Positions 44,939 through 54,632 of a stretch of 64,000 bases of DNA are shown here, one piece after another (the stretch's first letter is position 1; each line of letters begins with the position of its first letter). The DNA is taken from contig NZ_JACEZU010000009.1 in NCBI RefSeq assembly GCF_014042355.1, positions 62,001 to 126,000 of the forward strand, in the 5' to 3' direction. The notes beneath the pieces are model-generated. The model worked only from the letters and a program-made list of their open reading frames with translations. It was not told the DNA's origin and searched no databases. The translations under genes were made by a program, and so were the position numbers. The DNA comes from Rugamonas apoptosis. GTDB lineage: Bacteria; Pseudomonadota; Gammaproteobacteria; Burkholderiales; Burkholderiaceae_D.

Positions 44939-45739
44939 TTAATCGCCAACCGGGACTTCAATTGTGCCTTCGAGATACTGGACGGCGTGGCCGCTCACGA
45001 AGACATGGTCGGCTTCGACACTGCAATGCAGCAATCCCCCGCGGTGCGAAGCCTGTAGCGCCACGAGTTCGCGCTTGCCGAGACGCTCAGCCCAGATCGG
45101 TGCCAGCGCCGCGTGGATCGACCCCGTCACCGGGTCTTCGTCGCCGCCATTCGCGGGCCAGAAGTAACGCGAGACAAAATCATGCTGATGACCAGGCGCC
45201 GTCACGACGACATCGCGTGGACCTAGCGTCTTCAACTGGTCGGATGCCGACACGAGCGCGTGTATATCCTGCTCGCTCTCGTAGATGGCGACATAGGCCT
45301 GTTGATTGACCAGCACTTCCTTCGGCGGGATCGACAATCCTTGCAGCAGCGCTTGCGGCACGGCGGTGACGGGCTCGGAATGCCGGCGTGGGAAGCGCAT
45401 TTTAATGCGACCGTCTGCCTCGTGCCAGACGGTCAATGTGCCGACCGAGTTCGCGGCAAATGTGATCGAGTCAGCGGCGTCACGACGGAAGATGACGTAC
45501 GCGGCGGCAAGGGTTGCATGGCCGCAAAAATCGATTTCCGTGATCGGCGAGAACCAGCGTATCTCGTAGGCCCCTTCGGCGTTCCGAACAAAGAACGCCG
45601 TTTCCGACACGTTGTTCTCGGAGGCGATCGATTGCATCAACTGCTTGGGCAGCCACTGGTCGAGTGGTATGACGGCCGCGTAATTGCCTCTGAATATCTC
45701 GTTAGTGAAAGCATCCACTTGGTAGATCGGTAGCTTCAT
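44939..45739 (-). CDS. PhzF-family isomerase/epimerase-like protein
   Basis: A 266-aa member of the PhzF family (diaminopimelate-epimerase-like fold). It begins MKLPIYQVDAFTNEIFRGNY, has NNVSETAFF with the catalytic Glu near 46, IDFCGHATLAAAYV, and GDEDPVTGSIHAALAP, all family hallmarks. PhzF itself isomerises a phenazine precursor, but most relatives have no known substrate and no other phenazine gene is near. It follows the SDR gene by 74 bases on the same strand and is probably co-transcribed. Codon use is less GC-rich than in the flanking genes. Confidence 0.88.
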   Translation of the reverse strand: MKLPIYQVDAFTNEIFRGNYAAVIPLDQWLPKQLMQSIASENNVSETAFFVRNAEGAYEIRWFSPITEIDFCGHATLAAAYVIFRRDAADSITFAANSVGTLTVWHEADGRIKMRFPRRHSEPVTAVPQALLQGLSIPPKEVLVNQQAYVAIYESEQDIHALVSASDQLKTLGPRDVVVTAPGHQHDFVSRYFWPANGGDEDPVTGSIHAALAPIWAERLGKRELVALQASHRGGLLHCSVEADHVFVSGHAVQYLEGTIEVPVGD

Positions 45740-45813
45740 CGTATTGTGCCCCTTCGAATAGAGGTGGTGGCCGATCTTATCGGCCTCATCAATATTTGTA
45801 CAGCGACCGCACG

Positions 45814-46641
45814 CTAGGCCTTGCTCCCGCCCGGCACCAGCCCCTGGGCGTCTCTCGGCCTGAGGATTTTCTCGACCAGTCGCGCCGACGTCTCGCGGCT
45901 CAACAGTCGCTGCAAATTGGCAAGCAGACGGTTCTGGGTCCCAACAATCCGATAGCTCCGGTTGCGATCCAGCGCCCACAAGGCATCCTGCACCACAGCC
46001 GCGACAGGCATCGGCGTGCCGACAGCCGCCTCCTTGGCGCCAACGACGTCGAAAAAGGCCGTTTGCGTCGCCCCGGGACACAAGGCGACGACGCGGACGC
46101 CGCGCTGCCGGTTCTCCGCCCAAACGGCTTCCGAGAACGACAAAAGGAAGGCCTTGCTTGCGCCGTAGATGGCCATATAAGGATCGGGCTGGAATGCGGC
46201 GGTCGACGCGACGTTGATGACCGCGCCATCGGAACGCGCCTGCATCCCCGGCAGCAGAAGATGCGTGAGTTCGATCGCGGCCATGCAATTCACCAGCACT
46301 TCATCGCGTTGGCGCGCCCACGGAACCGTTTCGAAGCGGCCGTAGGCAGCAAAGCCCGCATTATTGATCAGTACATCCACGATACTGCCGGTTTCCTTCA
46401 GGTGGCGATCGATCGTCTGTATGGCGCCGGTTGCGCTCAGGTCGACCGTCAGGAAATCGGCGTCGCACGCATAGTCGCGTCGCAGTTCCGCCGCCAGATC
46501 GTGCAGCTTGTCGTGAGAGCGCGCGACCAGCAGCAGGCGCGCACCCCGTTCGGCCAACGCATAAGCGAACGCGCGCCCGATGCCCGACGATGCGCCCGTG
46601 ATAAGCGCTGTTTTTCCGTGAAAATTGAAACGATTTTTCAT
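45814..46641 (-). CDS. Short-chain dehydrogenase/reductase
   Basis: A 275-aa classical SDR oxidoreductase. The cofactor motif TGASSGIG lies at 15-22, NNAG near 92, and the catalytic Ser with YGASK in the middle of the protein. An Arg three residues after the glycine motif and the basic ARSH segment favour NADP(H). The C-terminal extension is typical of the YqjQ/DltE-like group that acts on lipids or ketones. It is divergent from a merR gene, with a MerR-type promoter between, and heads the SDR-PhzF operon. Confidence 0.9.
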   Translation of the reverse strand: MKNRFNFHGKTALITGASSGIGRAFAYALAERGARLLLVARSHDKLHDLAAELRRDYACDADFLTVDLSATGAIQTIDRHLKETGSIVDVLINNAGFAAYGRFETVPWARQRDEVLVNCMAAIELTHLLLPGMQARSDGAVINVASTAAFQPDPYMAIYGASKAFLLSFSEAVWAENRQRGVRVVALCPGATQTAFFDVVGAKEAAVGTPMPVAAVVQDALWALDRNRSYRIVGTQNRLLANLQRLLSRETSARLVEKILRPRDAQGLVPGGSKA

Positions 46642-46674
46642 AAAGTCCGCTCATGTAGTGGAAGGTGAGCTGGA

Positions 46675-46705
46675 GTCTAAACCGTCGACCATAGGCAACG
46701 GTCAA
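46675..46705 (-). promoter_or_regulatory. MerR-type promoter (19-bp spacer) for the SDR-PhzF operon
   Basis: On the minus strand, -35 TTGACC (46705-46700) and -10 TTAGAC (46680-46675) are separated by 19 bases, two more than the optimum. A dyad TTGACC-N9-GGTCGA lies across the -35 element and spacer. Over-long spacers with a central dyad are the hallmark of promoters twisted into activity by MerR proteins. The merR gene starts 45 bases away on the other strand. Confidence 0.75.
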
Positions 46706-46749
46706 GGCTAGGTTTAGAATGGCGGCGCACAACATTGAAAGGAGACGGC

Positions 46750-47127
46750 ATGCGCATCGGCGAACTATGCAAGCGGGCCGGCGTTTCGCACGATACCGTG
46801 CGCTTTTACGAACGTACCGGGCTGCTGGACAAGGCGACACAACCGCACACGACAAATACCTACAAGCACTATTCCGAACGCTCGTTACAGCGGATACGGC
46901 TGATCGTCCACGCGAAGGCGTTGGGCTTCACGCTTGCGGAAATTGGCGACGTCATTCATGTGTGGGACAGTCCCACGTTCGGTATCGCGAAAAAGGTCGA
47001 GTGCCTGCAAGCGAAGCTCACGGAACTCGACGAGAAGAGCCGCGCGCTGGCCACGCTGCGCGCAGGGCTGCTCAACGCGCTGGCCAAAGTTGGCGGCGAT
47101 TGTACCGAAGAAGATATCGCATGGTGA
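46750..47127 (+). CDS. MerR-family transcriptional regulator
   Basis: A 125-aa regulator with the N-terminal winged helix MRIGELCKRAGVSHDTVRFY and the ERTGLL turn, then a dimerisation helix. Cysteines at about residues 7, 85 and 119 are present, but the metal-binding loop of CueR/ZntR type is not obvious, so the inducer is unknown. Start ATG 46750 with AAAGGAG seven bases upstream. Divergent from the SDR-PhzF operon, which carries a MerR-type promoter. Confidence 0.9.
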   Translation: MRIGELCKRAGVSHDTVRFYERTGLLDKATQPHTTNTYKHYSERSLQRIRLIVHAKALGFTLAEIGDVIHVWDSPTFGIAKKVECLQAKLTELDEKSRALATLRAGLLNALAKVGGDCTEEDIAW

Positions 47128-47178
47128 GGCACTGTTGGCGAGGGCGTCTCAGATTGGCTCGGGCGACATCACTCCACG

Positions 47179-47469
47179 TTACGAGTGGCATGGCGGTAAT
47201 GACGCTGCATAGTCACCCGCCTCCAATTGTTCGATCCACGCATCCACTTCCGCGCCAGTTACGTGCAAGCCGGTTGCCTGATAGTGCGCCAACGATTTCA
47301 TTCCATCATCAATGAAGGCTTGCCGTTGCTCAGCGCGCAGCAGGTAGAGATGCAACGCCTGTTCGACAATTTCATCAACACTGGTGCCGAGCCGGCTGGC
47401 AGCGTCAGCAACCTTCCGCGCAACCGGGGCTGCAAGCGAAATTCGTAATGGTTCGTCCGACATATCCAT
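47179..47469 (-). CDS. Ribbon-helix-helix (CopG/ParD-like) antitoxin-type protein, orphan
   Basis: A 96-aa protein. Residues 6-45 (LRISLAAPVARKVADAASRL ... EIVEQALHLYLL) match a ribbon-helix-helix DNA-binding domain. The C-terminal half (QAFIDDGMKSLAHYQATGLH) resembles the toxin-binding tail of ParD/RelB-like antitoxins. Start ATG 47469, though ATG 47463 is possible. No ParE/RelE-type toxin lies downstream: the next bases hold the end of merR on the other strand. It is therefore an orphan antitoxin or a stand-alone repressor. Confidence 0.68.
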   Translation of the reverse strand: MDMSDEPLRISLAAPVARKVADAASRLGTSVDEIVEQALHLYLLRAEQRQAFIDDGMKSLAHYQATGLHVTGAEVDAWIEQLEAGDYAASLPPCHS

Positions 47470-47556
47470 GGCTTGCTCCTTCAATTCACTCTTAGCTATC
47501 TTACTCCGCTGGCGAGGGGTTCGCGTCGTCCGCAACCGCCGGCCAACCGACGATCA

Positions 47557-48261
47557 TCAAGCGGCCAATCCGACCCGGATGCGCGCCGCCAGGTTCTCCA
47601 CCAGCCGCTTGCGGCTGCTCACCGGGTATTCGATAGGCGAGAACGGCATGGCGCTGTCGGCAAATTCGTCGATCAAGTCCAGCATGACCAGCGCCTCGTC
47701 GGCTGAATAAGCGAACCGGGTTCCGTTCGTGCTCAGCGCGGTGAGCTTTTCCTGCAGCACCTCCTTGCGCGCTATCGCCCCTTCCGACACGGGATTGGCC
47801 ACGCACAAGCCAAAGGTGCCGTGCATGAAATGCGCCCAGATGCTTTGCATGCGCTTGGCGATACCTTCGGCGAGCACCGTGCCATCCTCGGCGAAGCAGT
47901 CAGGCAGGCGCCAGGTCGAAGCGTTCAACTCGGCCAGCGCCGCCTGCATCTGATCAGCGAATCTGGCTCGCAGCGCAACGCCGGCTTGCTCCCGTCCCAC
48001 TTTGGCGATGACTTGCATGGCCCGCTCCACCCAGACCGTGGTCGCCGGATGAAAGTAACTGCCATCCTTCGCCCCGCTGGTTGCCATCTCGCCAAACACG
48101 TAGGATTTCAGCGCGGTGCCGTTGGACACCACATACGAAGGACCAGGCACGAGCCGCTCACGCACCAGCGCAAGGAATTCCGCCACGGACAGCTGGGACG
48201 CATTCGCCATCTGCTCCGTATCGAAGAAATGCTGCGATAAATAAACATCCAATTCAGACAT
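47557..48261 (-). CDS. DUF6058-like protein, function unknown
   Basis: A 234-aa soluble protein with no signal peptide or membrane segment. It begins MSELDVYLSQHFFDTEQMAN, continues with a LVPGPSYVV motif, and contains HFMHGTFGLCVANP in the middle. This pattern matches what I recall of the DUF6058 family, annotated in databases as linked to natural-product biosynthesis without proof. The first 45 residues may form a helix-turn-helix-like unit. It stands 19 bases beyond the end of the gap after the RHH gene, on the same strand, with an independent promoter likely in the AT-rich bases before 48330. Confidence 0.62.
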   Translation of the reverse strand: MSELDVYLSQHFFDTEQMANASQLSVAEFLALVRERLVPGPSYVVSNGTALKSYVFGEMATSGAKDGSYFHPATTVWVERAMQVIAKVGREQAGVALRARFADQMQAALAELNASTWRLPDCFAEDGTVLAEGIAKRMQSIWAHFMHGTFGLCVANPVSEGAIARKEVLQEKLTALSTNGTRFAYSADEALVMLDLIDEFADSAMPFSPIEYPVSSRKRLVENLAARIRVGLAA

Positions 48262-48350
48262 GCGGTGGCTCCCTCAGTGAACACAGGGAGTTATTTTATA
48301 CTGTTTTTATATACAGTAGTATTCGAAAAGCGAAAATGGTGTCATGCCTT

Positions 48351-48385
48351 AAAATAAAAAAAGCGGGCCGCAGCCCGCTTTTTGT
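48351..48385 (-). terminator. Rho-independent terminator of gltA
   Basis: A stem of AAAAAGCGGGC with GCCCGCTTTTT around a 4-nt loop has A/T runs on both sides, so it can work in both directions. It lies 20 bases beyond the gltA stop. Confidence 0.9.
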
Positions 48386-48404
48386 TCCAACCTGACAGCC
48401 TCGC

Positions 48405-49709
48405 TTACGCGCGCTTGTCGATCGGCAGTACTTCGCGCGTGGTCGAGCCGACGAACAGCTGACGTGGGCGGCCGATCTTCTGCTCTGGATCGGAGATCAT
48501 TTCGTTCCACTGGGCGATCCAGCCGATGGTGCGGGCCATGGCGAAGATACCGGTGAACAGCGACACGGGGATGCCCAGCGCCGATTGCACGATGCCCGAG
48601 TAGAAGTCGACGTTCGGGTACAGCTTGCGCGACACGAAGTATTCGTCGTTCAGGGCGATCTTTTCCAGTTCCATGGCCAGCTTGAACAGCGGGTCGTCGT
48701 GCAGGCCCAGTTCGTTCAGCACTTCGTGGCAGGTTTCGCGCATCAGCTTGGCGCGTGGGTCGAAGTTCTTGTACACGCGGTGACCGAAGCCCATCAGCTT
48801 GACGCCGGAGTTCTTGTCCTTGACCTTGGCGATGAACTCGGGGATCTTGTCGACCGTGCCGATTTCTTTCAGCATGTTCAGGGCCGCTTCGTTGGCGCCG
48901 CCGTGGGCAGGGCCCCACAGGCAGGCGATACCGGCAGCGATACAGGCGAACGGGTTGGCGCCCGACGAACCGGACAGACGAACCGTCGAGGTCGAAGCGT
49001 TCTGCTCGTGATCCGCATGCAGGATCAGGATGCGGTCCAGGGCGCGCACCAGCACGTCGTTGACCTTGTATTCTTCGCATGGGTTGCCGAACATCATGCG
49101 CATGAAGTTGGCGCTGTACGACAGGTCGTTGCGTGGGTACACGAACGGCTGGCCGATCGAGTACTTGTACGACATGGCGACCAGGGTCGGCATCTTGGCG
49201 ATCAGGCGGATGGCCGACACTTCGCGGTGGTGCGGGTCGTTGATGTCCAGCGAGTCGTGGTAGAACGAGGCCAGCGCGCCGACCGTACCCACCAGCACCG
49301 ACATCGGGTGCGCGTCGCGACGGAAGCCGCGGAAGAAGAATTGCATCTGCTCGTGCACCATGGTGTGCTTGGAGACGGTGTCGACGAACTTCTTCTTCTG
49401 TTCGACGTTAGGCAGTTCGCCGTTCAGCAGCAGGTAGCACGATTCCATGAAGTCGGCGTTCACGGCCAGCTGTTCGATCGGGTAGCCGCGGTACAGCAGC
49501 TCGCCCTTGTCGCCGTCGATGTAGGTGATCGACGAGTTGCAGGCGGCGGTCGACATGAAGCCTGGGTCGTAGGTGAACTTGCCGGTGCCGGCGTACAGCT
49601 TGCGGATGTCGATCACGTCCGGGCCAACGGTGCCCTTGTAGATGGGGAAGTCGATCGATGGGCTGCCGTCGGAGAACGACAGAGTAGCTTTGTTGTCAGA
49701 GGTGTTCAT
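48405..49709 (-). CDS. gltA: Citrate synthase (type II)
   Basis: Condenses acetyl-CoA and oxaloacetate in the TCA cycle. It is 434 aa, the length of hexameric NADH-sensitive enzymes of Gram-negative bacteria. Catalytic His lies in ILHADHEQNAST, the second His in GPAHGGANEA, and Asp in YPNVDFYSG. GFGHRVYKNFDPRAKLM is the usual substrate-binding segment. Start ATG 49709, AAGGAAGAG upstream. Last gene of a co-directional sdhCDAB-sdhE-gltA series, 103 bases after sdhE. Confidence 0.97.
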   Translation of the reverse strand: MNTSDNKATLSFSDGSPSIDFPIYKGTVGPDVIDIRKLYAGTGKFTYDPGFMSTAACNSSITYIDGDKGELLYRGYPIEQLAVNADFMESCYLLLNGELPNVEQKKKFVDTVSKHTMVHEQMQFFFRGFRRDAHPMSVLVGTVGALASFYHDSLDINDPHHREVSAIRLIAKMPTLVAMSYKYSIGQPFVYPRNDLSYSANFMRMMFGNPCEEYKVNDVLVRALDRILILHADHEQNASTSTVRLSGSSGANPFACIAAGIACLWGPAHGGANEAALNMLKEIGTVDKIPEFIAKVKDKNSGVKLMGFGHRVYKNFDPRAKLMRETCHEVLNELGLHDDPLFKLAMELEKIALNDEYFVSRKLYPNVDFYSGIVQSALGIPVSLFTGIFAMARTIGWIAQWNEMISDPEQKIGRPRQLFVGSTTREVLPIDKRA

Positions 49710-49812
49710 GGACTCTTCCTTCTTGGAGAGATGGGGCAATTAAAAAAGGGCGTTAATTCTGGACATGCAGACCGGCGGGCGCCACATCGTGCGCGGCGTG
49801 ACCGCTCAGCCG

Positions 49813-50094
49813 TCAAGCTTGGCGCAGACGTTGCAGCAGTGCATGCACATGCGGCAGGTCGACTTCGCCTTCCGGCTCTTTTCGAGCCAGCACCAGATCC
49901 ATCAGGGCATTGTCCGACAAATCGAGGAGCCGCGTGAATGCGTCCACTTCCTCGTCGGTCAATTCGGTTTCATGCGCATCGAGAAAACGGGTCAGGATAA
50001 GATCGTTCTCCAGCAGGCCACGGCGGGCACGCCAGCGCAGGCGCGCGCGGTTGACCGGGTCGGACTGATGCGCAGCGGTATTCGATACTGTCAT
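49813..50094 (-). CDS. sdhE: Succinate dehydrogenase flavin assembly factor SdhE
   Basis: A 93-aa helical protein that promotes covalent FAD attachment to SdhA. It carries the family motif RRGLLENDL (RGxxE). Its place directly after sdhB (78-base gap) and before gltA agrees with this role. Confidence 0.92.
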   Translation of the reverse strand: MTVSNTAAHQSDPVNRARLRWRARRGLLENDLILTRFLDAHETELTDEEVDAFTRLLDLSDNALMDLVLARKEPEGEVDLPHVHALLQRLRQA

Positions 50095-50172
50095 GTTGAT
50101 TTCGCACCTTGCAGCGAGTACTACAGCGGGCGGCGGCCAGCGCCGCCCGCGAGGGAACCTGCCAGGCCGCGC

Positions 50173-50883
50173 TTAGATCGCGCGGCGTACCATCAATTCC
50201 TTGATCTTGCCGATCGCCTTGTTCGGGTTCAGACCCTTAGGGCAAACATCGACGCAGTTCATGATCGAGTGGCAGCGGAACAGGCGGTATGGATCTTCCA
50301 GGTTGTCCAGACGCGCGCCGGTGGCTTCGTCGCGCGAGTCGGCGATGAAGCGGTAGGCTTGCAGCAGGCCGGCCGGGCCGACGAACTTGTCCGGATTCCA
50401 CCAGAACGACGGGCACGAGGTCGAGCAGCAAGCGCACAGGATGCACTCGTACAGGCCGTCGAGCTCTTCGCGCTCGGCGGGCGACTGCAGGCGCTCTTTC
50501 TCGGGCGGGATCGAGTCGTTGATCAGGAACGGCTTGATCGAGTCGTACTGCTTGAAGAACTGGGTCATGTCGACGATCAGGTCGCGGATCACGGGCAGGC
50601 CAGGCAGCGGACGCAGCACGATAGGCTCGGTCAGCTCGTTCAGGTTGGTGGTGCAGGCCAGGCCGTTCTTGCCGTTGATGTTCATGGCGTCCGAACCGCA
50701 CACGCCTTCACGGCAGGAGCGGCGCAGGGCCAGCGAATCGTCCACGTCCGACTTGATGCGCTGCAGCGCGTCCAGCAGCATCTTGTCGGTGTCTTTCAGC
50801 TCGACCGTCAGGTCTTGCATGTAAGGCTTGCTGTCCTGGTCAGGATCGTAGCGGTAAATCTTGAATTTGAGAGTGCGTGCCAT
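50173..50883 (-). CDS. sdhB: Succinate dehydrogenase iron-sulfur subunit
   Basis: Complex II electron-transfer subunit, 236 aa. The [2Fe-2S] ligands are Cys 57, 62 and 77 (CREGVCGSDA, with Asp 65 as the likely fourth). Cys 147, 150, 153 and 214 bind the [4Fe-4S] cluster, and Cys 157, 204 and 210 the [3Fe-4S] cluster (CILCACCSTSCP and CHSIMNCVDVCPKG). It follows sdhA by ten bases. Confidence 0.97.
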   Translation of the reverse strand: MARTLKFKIYRYDPDQDSKPYMQDLTVELKDTDKMLLDALQRIKSDVDDSLALRRSCREGVCGSDAMNINGKNGLACTTNLNELTEPIVLRPLPGLPVIRDLIVDMTQFFKQYDSIKPFLINDSIPPEKERLQSPAEREELDGLYECILCACCSTSCPSFWWNPDKFVGPAGLLQAYRFIADSRDEATGARLDNLEDPYRLFRCHSIMNCVDVCPKGLNPNKAIGKIKELMVRRAI

Positions 50884-50893
50884 GTTCTGACCC

Positions 50894-52672
<1,779 letters not shown>

Positions 52673-52674
52673 GA

Positions 52675-53040
52675 TTAGACACTCCAGAGAATTTGCACTG
52701 CGTAGAACGCGCACGCGATCAGCCACAGGATGGTGGCAATTTGCAGGGTCAGACGCAGACCGACGGCTTTGACGTAGTCCATCCAGATGTCGCGCACGCC
52801 AACCCAGGCGTGGTAGAACAGGCCGAACAGGGTCACGGCGCTGAACAGCTTGAACCATTGTTGGGCGAACAGGCCAGCCCAGCCTTCATAGCTGAAGTTG
52901 CTGCCGGTCAAGAAGGACACCAGCAGGGTGACGGTGTAGACCACCATCAGGATGCCGGTCATGCGCTGCGCCAGCCAGTCTTTCAGGCCGTAGCCCGCGC
53001 CCACGACGAGGCGCTTGGGGCCGATATTGTTATTTGCCAT
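52675..53040 (-). CDS. sdhD: Succinate dehydrogenase membrane anchor subunit
   Basis: A 121-aa membrane protein with three helices that, with SdhC, binds quinone and heme b. It has GAGYGLKDWLAQRMTGILMV at the start and YHAWVGVRDIWMDYVK (His near 77). Starts one base inside the sdhC stop and ends two bases before sdhA. Confidence 0.95.
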   Translation of the reverse strand: MANNNIGPKRLVVGAGYGLKDWLAQRMTGILMVVYTVTLLVSFLTGSNFSYEGWAGLFAQQWFKLFSAVTLFGLFYHAWVGVRDIWMDYVKAVGLRLTLQIATILWLIACAFYAVQILWSV

Positions 53041-53462
53041 CAGAAAACTCCGAACAATTTGAGGGCGACCAGGGCGGTCAGGGACAGGCTCACTGCCAGC
53101 ACGACAGCGGCCGAGTGGCGGGCCGACAGCTTGTCCAGGCCGAAGTGCAGGTCCATGAACAGGTGGCGCACGCCGGCGCAGAAGTGGTGCATATAACCCC
53201 AGACCAGGGCCAGGATGATCAGTTTGACGATCGGTTGCGAGGCGATGCCTTGCAGGTAGGCAAACGTCATTTCAGACAGCAGGCTTTGCTGCAGCAGGTA
53301 GAGCACGAAAGGCAGCAGGGCAAACATCATGAAGCCGCTGATGCGGTGCAGGATGGAGACGATGCTGGCTAAAGGCATACGGTAGTTGGACAATTCCGTA
53401 ACGTGGATATTACGAAATTCGGGCCGTTCCTTTTTAGGCGCTTCCCTGACGGCTTCTGACAT
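53040..53462 (-). CDS. sdhC: Succinate dehydrogenase cytochrome b556 subunit
   Basis: A 140-aa subunit with three membrane helices. SILHRISGFMMF is the quinone-site region, and MHHFCAGVRHLFMDLH contains the likely heme ligand (His 93 by comparison with E. coli His 84). Start ATG 53462 with GGGAGG seven bases upstream. First gene of sdhCDAB; the 247 bases ahead carry a leader hairpin and a perfect 16-bp palindrome. Confidence 0.95.
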   Translation of the reverse strand: MSEAVREAPKKERPEFRNIHVTELSNYRMPLASIVSILHRISGFMMFALLPFVLYLLQQSLLSEMTFAYLQGIASQPIVKLIILALVWGYMHHFCAGVRHLFMDLHFGLDKLSARHSAAVVLAVSLSLTALVALKLFGVF

Positions 53463-53492
53463 AACAAACCTCCCTTTGATCTTAGACAAAAT

Positions 53493-53529
53493 GTTGCGAG
53501 ACTGCGATTTTCGCTTATTTCGCAGCAAC
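53493..53529 (-). other. Nested hairpin in the sdhC leader
   Basis: GTTGC/GCAAC outer and TGCGA/TCGCA inner arms pair about 30-70 bases before the sdhC start. It ends before the ribosome site. It could stabilise the mRNA or be a target for an sRNA; no matching sRNA gene is visible here. Confidence 0.35.
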
Positions 53530-53561
53530 CACCAATATCTATTCCTACATATAACGAAAAT

Positions 53562-53577
53562 AGTGTTTTAAAACACT
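53562..53577. promoter_or_regulatory. Perfect 16-bp palindrome upstream of sdhC, candidate operator
   Basis: AGTGTTTTAAAACACT lies 100 bases before the sdhC start in the gap after gntR. Aligned at the centre with the palindrome upstream of gntR/mdh it shares GT.TT.T in each half. It may be a site for the adjacent GntR regulator. Confidence 0.55.
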
Positions 53578-53709
53578 GTCGGGCGGCCACCTTTGGTAGC
53601 TCATCGTATTATCAGTCCAGCAACACCTTGAATGACCGGCGCGGCTGGCTGGTTAGGCGCCGCGAACGGCGCCCCTGTCTCGATTCTGGTCGCTGGGTTC
53701 AGCTCATTC

Positions 53710-54519
53710 TTAGTTCAGCTCATTCTGGTAATGGTGGTGCGCCGTCAGGTACAAACCGCGCCGCAGCTCGACCGGCTTATCGCCGTAGGTGAATGACACC
53801 CGCTCGGCGCACAGCAAGGGCGTGCCCTCCGCGATCCCCAGCAGCTCGGCGGCGGCGCCGTCGGCGCACACGGCGCGGATCTTTTCTGCCGCCCGGATCA
53901 TGCGGGTGCCGAATTCCGATTCGAACAGGCCGTACATGGGGCCCTTGTATTCCATCAGGCGTTCGGCCGTCAGGCCCTTGAAGGTTTGCCCCGGCAGCCA
54001 CAATTCCTCGACGATGGTGGGCACGCCGTCAAAAGATTGCACGCGCTTGATAAAGATCAAGGCGTCGCCAGTCTTCAGGTCCAGCAGCCGGGCCACATCG
54101 GCCGGGGCGCGGATACGCTTGACTTCGATGATCTTGCTTTCCGGATAGTGCGGCACGCCCTCGTCGGGCATCAAGCGCAGGAAGCGGAAATGGGCGCGCG
54201 CCTCGTGGTGGGTGGACACGAACGTGCCCTTGCCCTGGCGCCGCATGACGAGGTTCTCGGCGGCCAGCTCGTCGATGGCCTTGCGCACGGTGCCCTGGCT
54301 GACCTTGAAACGGTTGGCCAGTTCCACCTCGCTGGGGATCAGCTCACCCGGCTTCCACTCGCCCGACTGCAGGCTTTGCGTGATAAGCGCCTTGATTTGC
54401 TGGTAAAGTGGCGAAAACGTGGGCGAACTGCCCGTTGCCGACGCCGGGCTCGCGGCCGGACTGGCCGTCCCGCTGGCGGCTGTGTTGTTCTGGTTTTGGT
54501 TGGGCGGGACGGGGTTCAT
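53710..54519 (-). CDS. GntR-family regulator (HutC/UTRA type)
   Basis: A 269-aa regulator. After a 40-residue Asn/Pro/Ser-rich leader comes the winged helix (SPLYQQIKALITQSL ... GELIPSEVELANRFKVSQGT) and, from about 110, a UTRA ligand-binding domain (RFLRLMPDEGV..., FIKRVQSFDGVPTIVEELWLPG). Start ATG 54519. It stands between the sdh operon and the divergent mdh gene, with perfect palindromes on both sides, so control of TCA-cycle genes by a central metabolite is a reasonable inference. A 16-base tandem duplication covers its stop codon without changing the frame. Confidence 0.9.
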   Translation of the reverse strand: MNPVPPNQNQNNTAASGTASPAASPASATGSSPTFSPLYQQIKALITQSLQSGEWKPGELIPSEVELANRFKVSQGTVRKAIDELAAENLVMRRQGKGTFVSTHHEARAHFRFLRLMPDEGVPHYPESKIIEVKRIRAPADVARLLDLKTGDALIFIKRVQSFDGVPTIVEELWLPGQTFKGLTAERLMEYKGPMYGLFESEFGTRMIRAAEKIRAVCADGAAAELLGIAEGTPLLCAERVSFTYGDKPVELRRGLYLTAHHHYQNELN

Positions 54520-54577
54520 AGACCACGATTTCACCACAAAACCCCCTATTCGTCCAGCAAAACCACTCCGAGTTATG

Positions 54578-54593
54578 TGTCTTATATAAGACA
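54578..54593. promoter_or_regulatory. Perfect 16-bp palindrome between gntR and mdh, candidate GntR operator
   Basis: TGTCTTATATAAGACA lies ten bases upstream of the -35 element of the mdh promoter and 59 bases before the gntR start. A central TATA with GT...AC arms fits HutC-subfamily operators (GT.TA.AC form). A bound regulator could act on both divergent genes. Confidence 0.7.
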
Positions 54594-54603
54594 TAAGATA
54601 GGA

Positions 54604-54632
54604 TTGACAGATGCTTTCGACGCGCCTACACT
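54604..54632 (+). promoter_or_regulatory. Sigma-70 promoter for mdh
   Basis: TTGACA (54604-54609), 17 bases, then TACACT (54627-54632). Transcription would start near 54640, leaving a leader of about 225 bases before mdh with no convincing small gene in it. This promoter and the palindrome before it are the main contents of the 344-base gntR-mdh gap. Confidence 0.7.

Noticed and set aside
53656..53673. GGCGCCG hairpin with CGAA loop as terminator of gntR
   Set aside because: A perfect stem, but no T run on either strand.
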